From DASUPK01 sp963821705 (GTDB lineage: Bacteria; Actinomycetota; Thermoleophilia; Solirubrobacterales; 70-9): 64,000 bases of DNA. Location of the stretch: assembly GCA_963821705.1 (NCBI GenBank), contig CAWGEV010000007.1, forward strand, positions 740,042 through 804,041. Reading direction: 5' to 3'. This document shows positions 27,690 through 40,182 of the stretch, piece by piece (the stretch's first letter is position 1; every line of letters begins with the position of its first letter). A program made the position numbers and the translations under genes. Below the pieces are notes generated by a model, which saw nothing but the letters and a program-made list of their open reading frames with translations, did no database searches and was not told the DNA's origin.

Positions 27690-27821
27690 GCGAAGGGCGA
27701 AGCCCGAAGCGACTTATGTGGGGCGAGCGCAAGCGGTCGCGCCGATGGCGAAGCCGTGCCTCTCACCCGATCTGATGGCGAAGCCGTCCATCGCACCGCC
27801 GCGATCTGCTGGCGAACCCGT
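27690..27821. repeat. dispersed structured repeat, copy 2 with tandem units
   Basis: The first part (27690-27757) aligns with 9261-9329: GCGAAGGGCGAAGC, GAGCGACTTA-like GAAGCGACTTA, an imperfect hairpin, then GATGGCGAAGCCG. Two more units follow: GATGGCGAAGCCGT at 27774-27787 and a degenerate GCTGGCGAACCCGT at 27808-27821, spaced 30 and 34 bp, each preceded by GATCT or similar. It occupies the region upstream of rpsL where the str promoter should be. Confidence 0.65.
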
Positions 27822-27848
27822 CCGCCCGACGCCTAACCTCCCGCCTCC

Positions 27849-28385
27849 GTGCCGCTCCTCCGCAAACGGGACCAGAGCGATTCGCCGCTGCTCGCCGTCG
27901 ACATCGATGGGGTAATCAGCCTGTTCGGCTTCGACCAGCCGGTGGAGCCCGGTCGTGGCGACCCCAGTGGGGCACCCGGCGAGTTCCACCTGATCGACGG
28001 GATGCTCCACTGCATCGCGCTCGAGACTGGCCCGCGCCTGACCCGTCTCGCCGGCGTATACGAGCTGGTCTGGGCGAGCGGATGGGAGGATCGGGCCAAC
28101 GACCACCTCCCCGGAATCCTGGGGGTCCCCAGCCTCCCGTACCTGACCTTCGACGGGCGTGCCCGGTTCGGCACGGCTCACTGGAAGCTCCACGCGCTCG
28201 AGGACTACGCCGGCTCCCGTCCGCTCGCCTGGATCGACGACAGCCTCGACCCGAGCTGCTCCGAGTGGGCCGAGGCCCGCTCCGCGCCAACCCTGCTGGT
28301 GCCGACCGAGTCCGACGTGGGCCTGCTCGATGCCCACGTCGAGGCCCTCGAGGCGTGGGCAAGGGACGGCTTCCAGCCGGGGTAG
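27849..28385 (+). CDS. HAD-like hydrolase
   Basis: This 178-residue protein has the HAD motif I LLAVDIDGVIS (D18, D20), a motif II-like VWASGWEDRAN with its serine, and the acidic WIDDSLDP near residue 138 as motif IV. The pattern fits the compact HAD proteins annotated as hypothetical or secreted in actinobacteria. The substrate is unknown. The start is GTG 27849, just beyond the repeat element, with a weak ribosome site. Confidence 0.72.
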   Translation: MPLLRKRDQSDSPLLAVDIDGVISLFGFDQPVEPGRGDPSGAPGEFHLIDGMLHCIALETGPRLTRLAGVYELVWASGWEDRANDHLPGILGVPSLPYLTFDGRARFGTAHWKLHALEDYAGSRPLAWIDDSLDPSCSEWAEARSAPTLLVPTESDVGLLDAHVEALEAWARDGFQPG

Positions 28386-28415
28386 ACGCCGCAGATCGAG
28401 GGTAGACTCGCCGGG

Positions 28416-28742
28416 ATGGGAGAGGTGGTGCCGATCATCTTCTTGGCCGTGATCCTCAAGATCCCGATCTTCTACGGAATGTGGCTGATCTATTGGGCGG
28501 TCAAGGCCGAGCCCGAGCTCGAGGACCAGCCCGGGGACGCGGAGGACCACAGCTTCAGGCGGTTCCGCCCCGACCCGACGAAGCCGAAGGGCCCGCCCCG
28601 CCGCGGTCCTCAGGGGGGCGCCGCCGAGGCCCAGCCCGACTGCCCGCCGGGCGGCCGCCGGAGGACCCCCGTGGTTCAGCCGAGACTCGCCCCGGGGATG
28701 GCCGCGCACGAGCGTCGCGAGCGCACGCCCGTCGGCAGCTAG
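28416..28742 (+). CDS. small membrane-anchored Pro/Arg-rich protein
   Basis: This 108-residue protein has one hydrophobic helix at about 5-28 and then an acidic patch (EPELEDQPGDAEDH). A Pro/Arg/Gly-rich basic tail lacking predicted structure follows. Function unknown; such proteins are common in actinobacteria. It lies between the HAD and VOC genes on the same strand. Confidence 0.6.
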   Translation: MGEVVPIIFLAVILKIPIFYGMWLIYWAVKAEPELEDQPGDAEDHSFRRFRPDPTKPKGPPRRGPQGGAAEAQPDCPPGGRRRTPVVQPRLAPGMAAHERRERTPVGS

Positions 28743-28773
28743 AACCGATCCACAACTCACAGGAGGGAACCGC

Positions 28774-29160
28774 ATGGGACAGCCCGTGGTGCATTTCGAG
28801 GTCGTCGGCAAAGACTTCGACAAGTTGAAGAACTTCTACTCGGAGGTCGCCGGGTGGAGTTTCGACGAGCCGCCCGAGGCGACGCAGAAGGGAGTGCCCC
28901 CGTACGCGCTCGTCCCGCGCGACGGCAACACCAACGCCGACGGGATCGGCATCGGCGGCGGAATCGGCGTGGGCCCGCCGGACTACGAAGGGCACGTCAC
29001 CTTCTACGTCGAGGTGCCGGACGTCGGTGCCGCGCTGGACAAGGCTGAGAGTCTCGGCGGCACGAAGGTGATGGGCCCTGACTCACCCGTTGAAGGCCTG
29101 ACGATCGGCCTCTTCACTGACCCGGAGGGCCACCTGATCGGCCTGACCCAGTCGGCGTGA
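28774..29160 (+). CDS. VOC-family (glyoxalase/bleomycin-resistance fold) protein
   Basis: This 128-residue protein has MGQPVVHFEVVGKDFDKLKNFYSEVAGWSF, the first beta-alpha-beta-beta-beta unit, and DYEGHVTFYVEVPDVGAALDKAESLGGTKVMGP, the second. The last strand is LFTDPEGHLIGL. An AGGAGGG site precedes the ATG. The family includes glyoxalases, dioxygenases and resistance proteins; nothing here fixes the substrate. Confidence 0.85.
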   Translation: MGQPVVHFEVVGKDFDKLKNFYSEVAGWSFDEPPEATQKGVPPYALVPRDGNTNADGIGIGGGIGVGPPDYEGHVTFYVEVPDVGAALDKAESLGGTKVMGPDSPVEGLTIGLFTDPEGHLIGLTQSA

Positions 29161-29185
29161 TAAGGCGTCGGAAGACACGATAGTC

Positions 29186-29260
29186 GGGCGGGTGGCGCCG
29201 AATTTCACCTCGACACGCGCTCTTGCGCGTGTCGATGAAATTCGGCGACAGGACCCGCCC
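29186..29260. repeat. very long hairpin after rpoC
   Basis: Arms pair as GGGCGGGT/ACCCGCCC, CGCCGAATTTCA/TGAAATTCGGCG and TCGACACGCG/CGCGTGTCGA. That is 30 bp of perfect pairing with two small bulges and a CTCTTG loop. A perfect palindrome CCTAGCGCTAGG (29262-29273) follows, next to the rpoC stop. It lies between convergent VOC and rpoC genes, so a bidirectional terminator or a mobile palindromic repeat are both possible. Confidence 0.7.
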
Positions 29261-29275
29261 GCCTAGCGCTAGGTA

Positions 29276-32200
29276 TTACGACTTCTCGGTCTCTTCCGCG
29301 TCGCCGCTGCCGGCGGCCTGACCGGCCCCGGGCTGTTCGATCTCGGAGGCGAGCTCCTCGAGCTCCTCCGCGAAGGACGGCCCGAAGCCCTCCATCGCGG
29401 CGCCCCCCTCGCCGTCGCCGGCGAGGTCGAGCTCCTTGGCGAGCTCCTCCTCGGAGAACTCCTCGACCGGAGGCTGGGCGGGCTCCACCGGCTCGATCTC
29501 CAGGGAGCGGTAGTGCTTGAGCCCCGTGGCCGCCGGGATCAGCTTCCCGATGATCACGTTCTCCTTCAGGCCCATCAGCCGGTCGCGCTTGCCCTCCAGG
29601 GCGGCGTCGGTGAGCACCTTGGTCGTCTCCTGGAAGGAGGCGGCCGAGAGGAAGGACTCGGTGGCGAGCGACGCCTTGGTGATCCCGAGAATGACCTCCT
29701 CGGCACGCGCCGGCGTCTTCGTCTTCTTGCCCTTGAACTTCTCGTTGATCGCGTCGAAGACCAGGCGGTCCTCCAGCTGACCGGGGAGCAGCTCGGTTGA
29801 GCCCTTCGACTCCACTCGGACCTTCTTGAGCATCTGCCGGACGATCAGCTCGATGTGCTTGTCATTGATGTCGACGCCCTGGGTCCGGTACACGCGCTGC
29901 ACCTCGGCGACGATGTACTGCTCCGTCTCGGTGCGCCCGCGGATCGCGAGGATCTCGGCCGGGTAGAGGGAGCCCTCGTTGAGCTGGGTGCCGACCTCGA
30001 CCGTCTTGCCCTTCTCGACCAGCACATTGGTGCGGGGCGGGAACGAGTATGCGTGCTCCTCGCCCTTGTCGTCGGTGATCGTCAGCTTGACGGCCTTGTC
30101 GGTCTCCTCGAGATCGGAGATCTTGCCGCCGACCTCCGCGATCTTCGCGAGGCCCTTCGGCTTCCGCGCCTCGAAGAGCTCGACGACACGCGGCAGACCC
30201 TGCGTGATGTCCAGGCCGGCGACACCGCCGGTGTGGAACGTCCGCATGGTGAGCTGCGTGCCCGGCTCGCCGATTGACTGAGCGGCGATGATCCCGACGG
30301 CGTCCCCGATCTCGACCAGGAAGCCGGTCGCGGGCATGACGCCGTAGCACTGGCGGCAGACCCCGGACTCGGCCTGGCACTTGAGCACCGACCGGACCGG
30401 GACCGTTGCGTCGTCATCGTCCTTGAAGCCCTCGGCGATGTCATGGACCTCGGGCCAATCGATCTCCTGATTGCGCTTGAGCAGGTCGCGCCCGCGCTTG
30501 GTCGCGAACTTCTTCGCGGCGACGCGGCCGATCAGGTTCGGGTTGAGCTCCCGGTCGTCGCGGTAGAGCGGCATCTCGATGTGGTCCTTGGTCTTGCAGT
30601 CGTCCATCCGGACGATCACGTCCTGGGAGACGTCGACCAGTCGACGCGTGAGATAGCCCGAGTCGGCCGTGCGGAGGGCGGTGTCCGCGAGGCCCTTCCG
30701 GGCGCCGTGCGTCGAGATGAAGTACTCGAGCACCGAGAGACCCTCCATGAAGTTGGCCTTGATCGGCCGCTCGATGATCTCGCCCTTCGGATTCGCCATC
30801 AGGCCTCGCATGCCGGCCAGCTGGCGGATCTGCTTGAACGAGCCTCGGGCTCCCGAGTTGGCCATCATGAAGATCGGGTTGAGCTCATCGAGATTCCTCT
30901 CCATGGCCTGCCCGACCTCCTCGGTCGCGCTGTCCCAGCGGGAGGTCACGGCCTCCTTGCGCTCCTCGGCCGTGATGTAGCCCTCGTCGTACTGGCTCAT
31001 GATCTCCTCGGTCTCCGATTCGTAGCGCTCGAGGATCTCCTCCTTGTCCGGAGGGGCGACCACGTCGTTCTTCGAGATCGTGATCCCGGCCTCGGTGGCG
31101 AAGTGGAAGCCGAGCTCCTTGAAGGAGTCGAGCACCAGCGAGACCGCCGGGGCGCCGTAGGACTCGACCAGGTCGCTGACGATCTCGTTGACGTCCCGCT
31201 TCTTCAGCGACCGGTTCTCGAACTTGTACTTCTCGGGGTCGTACTCGTCCTCGAGGGCATCGGCGAGCGCACGCTCGACGCGATCGTTGAAGATGATCCG
31301 GCCGACGGTGGTCAGAAAGTGCTCGTGGCCCGGTCGGCGGTATTCCGCGAAGTCGTGCAGCTCGACGATGCTGTTCTCGAAGGCCAGCTCGGCCTCCTGT
31401 GCGGTCCGGAACCGATGCGGCTTGGGATCCAGCTCGGACGCGTCCAGCTCCGTGACGTCCTCACCCGCATAGGTGAGGTAGTAGAGACCCAGGACCATGT
31501 CCTGCGTCGGCGTCGCCAGGGGCGCGCCGTGCGCCGGCGAGAGGATGTTGTTGGAGGAGAGCATCAGGATGCGCGCCTCCGCCTGCGCCTCCGCCGAGAG
31601 CGGCAGGTGAACGGCCATCTGGTCGCCGTCGAAGTCCGCGTTGAACGCGTGACAGACCAGCGGATGGATCTGGATCGCCTTGCCCTCGACCAGCACGGGC
31701 TCGAACGCCTGGATGCCCAGGCGGTGGAGCGTCGGCGCGCGGTTGAGGAGCACGGGGTGCTCGTGGATGACCTCCTCGAGCACGTCCCAGACCTCCGGGA
31801 TCATCGAGTCCACCATCTTCTTGGCGGCCTTGATGTTCTGGACCTGCTTGCGCTCGACCAGCCGGGCCATGATGAAGGGCTTGAACAGCTCGAGCGCCAT
31901 CAGCTTCGGCAGGCCGCACTGGTGGATCTTCAGGTTCGGGCCCGAGACGATCACCGAGCGGCCGGAGTAGTCGACGCGCTTGCCGAGCAGGTTCTGCCTG
32001 AAGCGGCCCTGCTTGCCCTTGAGCATGTCCGAGAGGGACTTCAGCGGCCGGTTGCCCGGGCCGGTGACGGGACGGCCACGGCGGCCGTTGTCGAACAGGG
32101 CGTCGACGGCCTCCTGCAACATCCGCTTCTCGTTGTTGACGATGATCTCGGGGGCGCCCAGGTCGAGCAGCCTCTTCAGCCGGTTGTTCCGGTTGATGAC

Positions 32201-33357
32201 GCGGCGGTAGAGGTCGTTGAGGTCGGAGGTGGCGAAGCGGCCACCGTCCAGCTGCACCATCGGGCGAAGCTCGGGCGGGATCACCGGGACGACGTCGAGG
32301 ACCATCCACTCCGGCTTGTTGGCCGACTTGAGGAAGGCGTCGACGACCTTGAGCCGCTTGACCGCACGGGCCTGCTTCTGGCCCTTCGAGGTGTTGATGG
32401 TCTCCTCGAGCAGCTCGGCCTCGGCGTCGAGGTCGACCTGCTCCAGCAGGTCGCGGACGGACTCCGCGCCCATGCCGCCGCGGAAGTACTCGCCCCAGCC
32501 GAAGGGTGAGCCGAAGCGGTCCTTGAGCTCCCGGAACGTGGTCTCGTCATTGATCACGTCCTTCGGCTTCATCTCCGAGAAGATCTTGAAGACCTCGCGA
32601 ATCCGCTCCGCAGCCTCGTCGAGATAGGCCTCGGTGTCCGAGATCTCTGCCTCGAAGGTCTTGCGCAGCTCCTTCGCGGTCTTCTCGCGGTCCTCGGCCT
32701 TCATCCGCTTCACGTTGGTGACGGTGTCGGCCCAGAGCTCGTCGTCCTCGTTGAAGCCGTCGCTGGTACCGGCGGGCGGCGCCTCGGAGTCCTTGTCCGG
32801 CGCCACGCCCAGGTAGGCGAGACGGCGGACCAGCGACTCGTTGAGCTCCTGCGTGCGCTGCTCGCGCTCGCGCTCGTACTCGCCGGCCTGCTTCTCGACC
32901 TCCTTCTCCAGCTTGCCGAGGTCCTTGGAGCGGGCCTCCTCGTCGACCCAGGTGATCACCGAGGCCGCGAAGTAGAGGACCTTCTCCAGCTCCTTCGGAG
33001 CCATGTCGATCAGGTAGCCGATCCGGCTCGGCACGCCCTTGAAGAACCAGATGTGCGAGACGGGCGCGGCGAGGTCGATGTGGCCCATGCGCTCGCGGCG
33101 AACCTTCGAGCGGGTCACCTCGACGCCGCAGCGCTCGCAGACGATGCCCTTGTAGCGGACCCTCTTGTACTTGCCGCAGTAGCACTCCCAGTCCTTGGTC
33201 GGACCGAAGATGCGCTCGCAGAAGAGGCCGTCCTTCTCCGGCTTCAGCGTCCTGTAGTTGATGGTCTCGGGCTTGGTCACCTCGCCGGAGCTCCAGCCCC
33301 GGATCTTCTTGCCCGAGGCAAGCCCGATCTCAATCGCGTCGAAGTTGTTGATGTCGA

Positions 33358-33361
<4 letters not shown>
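29276..33361 (-). CDS. rpoC: RNA polymerase beta' subunit
   Basis: This 1361-residue catalytic subunit has the zinc ribbon with C60, C62, C75 and C78. The active-site NADFDGDQMAVHLPLS carries three magnesium-binding Asp, and the second zinc site appears as CKTKDH together with CQAESGVCRQCYG. The bridge-helix and trigger-loop region is complete. The C-terminus ends in about 70 acidic residues rich in Glu, Ala and Gly. The ATG overlaps rpoB by 4 bp. Confidence 0.98.
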
Positions 33362-36909
<3,548 letters not shown>

Positions 36910-36993
36910 CTCGGCGACTCCTCAAAGTATTCGAAGGCTTGTGAGACCGCGCAAGACTCAGGCAGCAGGGCTCACCGGGCGCGCGAACCGTGC

Positions 36994-37022
36994 ATAGTAA
37001 CGCACGGCAACCTTTTGGTCAA
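36994..37022 (-). promoter_or_regulatory. rpoB promoter
   Basis: On the minus strand TTGACC and TACTAT are separated by 17 bp, a strong match to the housekeeping sigma consensus. Transcription would begin near 36987, leaving a leader of about 78 nt before the rpoB ATG. The -10 box is enclosed by CCGTGC and GCACGG (36988-36993 and 37002-37007), a perfect 6-bp inverted repeat. Confidence 0.78.
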
Positions 37023-37101
37023 GGGTCGCTAACACGCCCCGGAGGGGCAGGTGCCGGGATCTTACTCCCAATCTCGGCGGCTTGGGACAGAAAATTCCCT
37101 G

Positions 37102-37491
37102 CTACTTGATCTCCGCAGTGCCGCCGGCCTCTTCGATCTCCTTGAGCAGGCCCTCGGCCTCCTCACGCTCGATCCCCTCCTTGACGGGCTTGGGGGCCTC
37201 GTCGACGAGGGCCTTGGCCTCCTTGAGGCCGAGTCCGGTGGCGGCGCGCACGACCTTGATCACGCCGATCTTCTTGTCGCCGGCGCCGGTCAGGACGATG
37301 TCGACCGTCCCGGCCTCCTCCTCGCCCGCTCCATCGCCTACAGGCCCGCCCGCAGCGGGCGCCGCGGCGGCGACGGCGGTCGCGGAGACGCCGAACTCCT
37401 CCTCGAGCGCCTTGATGCGCTCGGAGAGCTCCAGGACCGAGATGCCCTTCAGCTCCTCGATCCAATCTTCTGTTGAAACTTTGGTGGCCAT
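37102..37491 (-). CDS. rplL: 50S ribosomal protein L7/L12
   Basis: This 129-residue stalk protein has the N-terminal dimerisation part to about 35, an Ala/Gly/Pro hinge, then the factor-binding domain with VVRAATGLGLKEAKALVDEAPKPVKEGI. It is adjacent to rplJ. Confidence 0.97.
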   Translation of the reverse strand: MATKVSTEDWIEELKGISVLELSERIKALEEEFGVSATAVAAAAPAAGGPVGDGAGEEEAGTVDIVLTGAGDKKIGVIKVVRAATGLGLKEAKALVDEAPKPVKEGIEREEAEGLLKEIEEAGGTAEIK

Positions 37492-38223
37492 TTAGCTGCC
37501 GTCCTCCTTGTTCTCGTCTGAATCTTCAGAAGTCTCTTCATCGCCTTCGGTGGGCTCCTCGGGGGACTCGGTGGGGTCGGGATCAGCATCGGAAGAAGCC
37601 TCCTTGGGCGCCTCGTCCTCATCCTTGGGCGGCTCGTCCTTTGGCGCTTCCTCTTCCTCAGCCGGCTTTTCCTCCTCGGCGGGAGCCTCCGCCGGGGCCT
37701 CGCCGGTGACCAGGCCCTGCTCGGCGATCTGGCCGAGCTGCAGCGCCAGGCCCTGAATCATCGACCCGAGGCCGCGCACGAGGCCCGTGAGCGGGCTGGC
37801 GACGACACCGGCGATCTGCGCGTTGAGCGCATCGCGGCCCGGCAGCCGGGCGATCGCCTTGAAGGAGTCGGGGTCGAGCGCCTCGCCGTCCATCAGGCCG
37901 CCCTTGAACTCGAGCAGCTCCCACTCCGAACCGAGTCGGAACAGCGTCTTCGCCGCCAGGGCGGCGTCGCCCTTGACGAAGGTCAGGGCGGTCGGCCCTT
38001 CGAGGTGCTCCTTGATCGTCTCGGTTCCGGCCTCGTCGGCGGCGCGGAGCGTGAGGCGGTTCTTGACGATGCGGAACCGCGCGTCGGCCTCGCGGAGCCC
38101 TGAGCGAAGCTCGGCGGCCTGCGGCACGCTGATCCCTCGGTAGTCGATCGCGAAGATCGCCTCGGAGCCCTTCAGCTCCTCGGCGAGCTCCTTCACGACT
38201 GCTGTCTTCTGGTCTCTGTCCAT
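37492..38223 (-). CDS. rplJ: 50S ribosomal protein L10 with acidic tail
   Basis: This 243-residue stalk base starts at the ATG at 38223 (MDRDQKTAVVKELAEELKGSEAIFAIDYRGISV). The L10 domain and L7/L12-binding helix end near residue 172. The last 70 residues are Glu/Asp/Pro/Ser-rich and would mimic the acidic stalk. Usual bacterial L10 is about 165-180 residues. The 183-bp leader holds a terminator-like hairpin. Confidence 0.95.
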   Translation of the reverse strand: MDRDQKTAVVKELAEELKGSEAIFAIDYRGISVPQAAELRSGLREADARFRIVKNRLTLRAADEAGTETIKEHLEGPTALTFVKGDAALAAKTLFRLGSEWELLEFKGGLMDGEALDPDSFKAIARLPGRDALNAQIAGVVASPLTGLVRGLGSMIQGLALQLGQIAEQGLVTGEAPAEAPAEEEKPAEEEEAPKDEPPKDEDEAPKEASSDADPDPTESPEEPTEGDEETSEDSDENKEDGS

Positions 38224-38251
38224 TTGGTCTGATCTCGTCGCCCCGGCCAAG

Positions 38252-38275
38252 AAAAAGACCCGCACGCAGGCGGGC
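38252..38275 (-). terminator. attenuator-like hairpin in rplJ leader
   Basis: On the minus strand CCCGC-CTGCGT-GCGGG is followed by TCTTTTT. It is 29-52 bp upstream of the rplJ ATG. Upstream is AGGTGAGCGAGAG, a possible part of an L10-binding leader. L10 leader attenuation is known in other bacteria; its operation here is inferred. Confidence 0.6.
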
Positions 38276-38406
38276 CAGAGCGGACGGTCCTGTGACCGGG
38301 CGACTCTCGCTCACCTGCGCCGGACTTCTGGACTCTCCCTATATATAGAGCCCCGCCGGCGGTCTCGGGCGGCTATTGGATCGCGCAGTGTAGGGGATCG
38401 CGGCCA

Positions 38407-39198
38407 CTAGCCGGCCGGCGCGGCAGCCTCCTCGCCGGCAGTCTCCGGTGTTACCTCTCCCGCGCCGTCATCCGACTCGGCCGCGCCCGCGCCGAGCATG
38501 ATCTCGCCGCGGCGGGTCCGGCTGGAATCGACGCGGACACCGGGGCCCATCGTGTTGGTAAGGGTGATCGAGAGGATGTAGCGCCCCTTCGCCGCCGCCG
38601 GCTTCGCGCGGATGATCTCCTCGATCACCGCGGCGTAGTTCTCGAGCAGGTCGGCCTCGGAGAAGCTGCTCTTCCCGATCGCCAGGTGGACGATGGCCTG
38701 CCGGTCGGTGCGGTACTCGACCTTTCCGGCCTTGGCCTCATCGACCGCCTTCGCGATGTCATCGGTGACCGTGCCGACCTTCGGGTTGGGCATCTTGCCC
38801 TGAGGCCCGAGGACCCGGCCCAGCTTGCCCACCTTCGGCATCTGGGACGGGTGGGCGATCGCGACGTCGAAGTCGGTCCAACCGCCCTCGACGCGCTCGG
38901 CGAGGTCGTCCGAGCCGACGAAGTCGGCGCCGGCCTCGGTCGCCTGGCGCGCCGCGTCACCCTCCGCGAAGACGGCGATCGTGACGTTCTTCCCGAGACC
39001 CTTCGGCAGGGCCAGGGTCCCTCGAAGCTGTTCCTCGGCATGGCGGACGTTGACGCCGAGCCGGATGTGCAACTCGATCGTCTCGTCGAAGCTGGCGGTC
39101 GCCGTCTCCTTGATCAGCTGGACGGCCTCCACGGGCGGATACGCCCGGGTGCGATCGATCTTCTCGTAGGCGTTCCGGTAGCGCTTGCCGTGGGCCAT
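38407..39198 (-). CDS. rplA: 50S ribosomal protein L1
   Basis: This 263-residue stalk protein starts at the ATG at 39198 (MAHGKRYRNAYEKID), overlapping the rplK stop. The signature QMPKVGKLGRVLGPQGKMPNPKVGTV is intact. The C-terminal 30 or so residues are an Ala/Glu/Gly-rich extension. Confidence 0.96.
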   Translation of the reverse strand: MAHGKRYRNAYEKIDRTRAYPPVEAVQLIKETATASFDETIELHIRLGVNVRHAEEQLRGTLALPKGLGKNVTIAVFAEGDAARQATEAGADFVGSDDLAERVEGGWTDFDVAIAHPSQMPKVGKLGRVLGPQGKMPNPKVGTVTDDIAKAVDEAKAGKVEYRTDRQAIVHLAIGKSSFSEADLLENYAAVIEEIIRAKPAAAKGRYILSITLTNTMGPGVRVDSSRTRRGEIMLGAGAAESDDGAGEVTPETAGEEAAAPAG

Positions 39199-39626
39199 CA
39201 GAGTTCCTCCACGGTGACGCCCATCGACCGGGCGGTGCCGGCGATGATCTTCGTGGCGGCGTCGAGGTCGTTGGCGTTCAGGTCGGGCATCTTGCGCTCG
39301 GCGATCTGGCGGGCCTGATCGACGGTGATCGAGCCGACCTTCTCGCTGTGGGGCTCGCCCGAGCCCTTGTCGATCCCCGCGGCCTCCTTGATCAGGACGG
39401 CCGCCGGCGGGGTCTTGGTGATGAAGTCGAAGGAGCGGTCCTCGTAGACCGTGATCTCGACGGGGATGATCGTGCCGGCGTCCTGCTGGGTCTGGGCGTT
39501 GAACGCCTTGCAGAACTCCATGATGTTGACTCCGTGCTGGCCCAGGGCAGGGCCGACCGGAGGGGCGGGGTTCGCCGCGCCGGCGGGGATCTGAAGCTTG
39601 ATCTGGGTGAGGACCTTCTTCGCCAT
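39198..39626 (-). CDS. rplK: 50S ribosomal protein L11
   Basis: This 142-residue protein of the GTPase-associated centre starts MAKKVLTQIKLQIPAGAANPAPPVGPALGQHGVNIMEFCKAFNAQT. The proline-rich N-terminal motif that binds thiopeptides is conserved. It is 11 bp after nusG. Confidence 0.97.
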   Translation of the reverse strand: MAKKVLTQIKLQIPAGAANPAPPVGPALGQHGVNIMEFCKAFNAQTQQDAGTIIPVEITVYEDRSFDFITKTPPAAVLIKEAAGIDKGSGEPHSEKVGSITVDQARQIAERKMPDLNANDLDAATKIIAGTARSMGVTVEEL

Positions 39627-39637
39627 CGTTCGCGAGG

Positions 39638-40159
39638 CTAGATCTTCTTGACCTGGTCGTAGTTGACCTCGACCGGAGTCTCACGGCCGAAGATGGAGAC
39701 CAGGACCTTGAGCTTGGCGGCGTCCTCGTTGATCTCCGCGATCTCGCCGGAGAAGTCCGCGAGCGGTCCGGAGATGACCTTGACGGATTCCCCGATCGAG
39801 AACTGGGCGCGGGTCCGCGGGCGCTCGGCGGTCTCGCGGTGGAGAAGGCGGTCGACCTCGACCTTCGAGAGCGGGATCGGCTTGTTGCGGGAGCCGACGA
39901 AACCGGTGACGCCCGGAGTGTTCTTGACGAGCCCCCAGGCGTCGTCCGTCATCTCCATGTTCACCAGGACGTAGCCGGGCATGGTGCGCTTCTCGCTCTG
40001 CACCTTCTGGCCGTCCTTCATCTCCGAGATCTGCTCGGTCGGCACGACGACCTGGCGCACGTTGCGCTCCTGGCCCATCGTGTGGACCCGGTGCTCGAGG
40101 TTCTGCTTGACCTTGTTCTCGTGCCCGGAGTAGGTGTTGATCACGTACCAGCGAAACAT
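39638..40159 (-). CDS. nusG: transcription termination/antitermination protein NusG
   Basis: This 173-residue protein has the NGN domain (MFRWYVINTYSGHENKVKQNLEHRV; KRTMPGYVLVNMEMTDDAW) and the KOW domain (FSIGESVKVISGPLADFSGEIAEIN). The start at 40159 gives the conserved N-terminus; the longer frame upstream belongs to the secE spacer. Confidence 0.96.
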   Translation of the reverse strand: MFRWYVINTYSGHENKVKQNLEHRVHTMGQERNVRQVVVPTEQISEMKDGQKVQSEKRTMPGYVLVNMEMTDDAWGLVKNTPGVTGFVGSRNKPIPLSKVEVDRLLHRETAERPRTRAQFSIGESVKVISGPLADFSGEIAEINEDAAKLKVLVSIFGRETPVEVNYDQVKKI

Positions 40160-40182
40160 CGTCGTTCTCCTTGCGGTCCGTC

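Noticed and set aside
37034..37050. GCCCC-GGA-GGGGC hairpin between rplL and rpoB as a terminator
   Set aside because: Only a 5-bp stem with no T-run; too weak to call as terminator.
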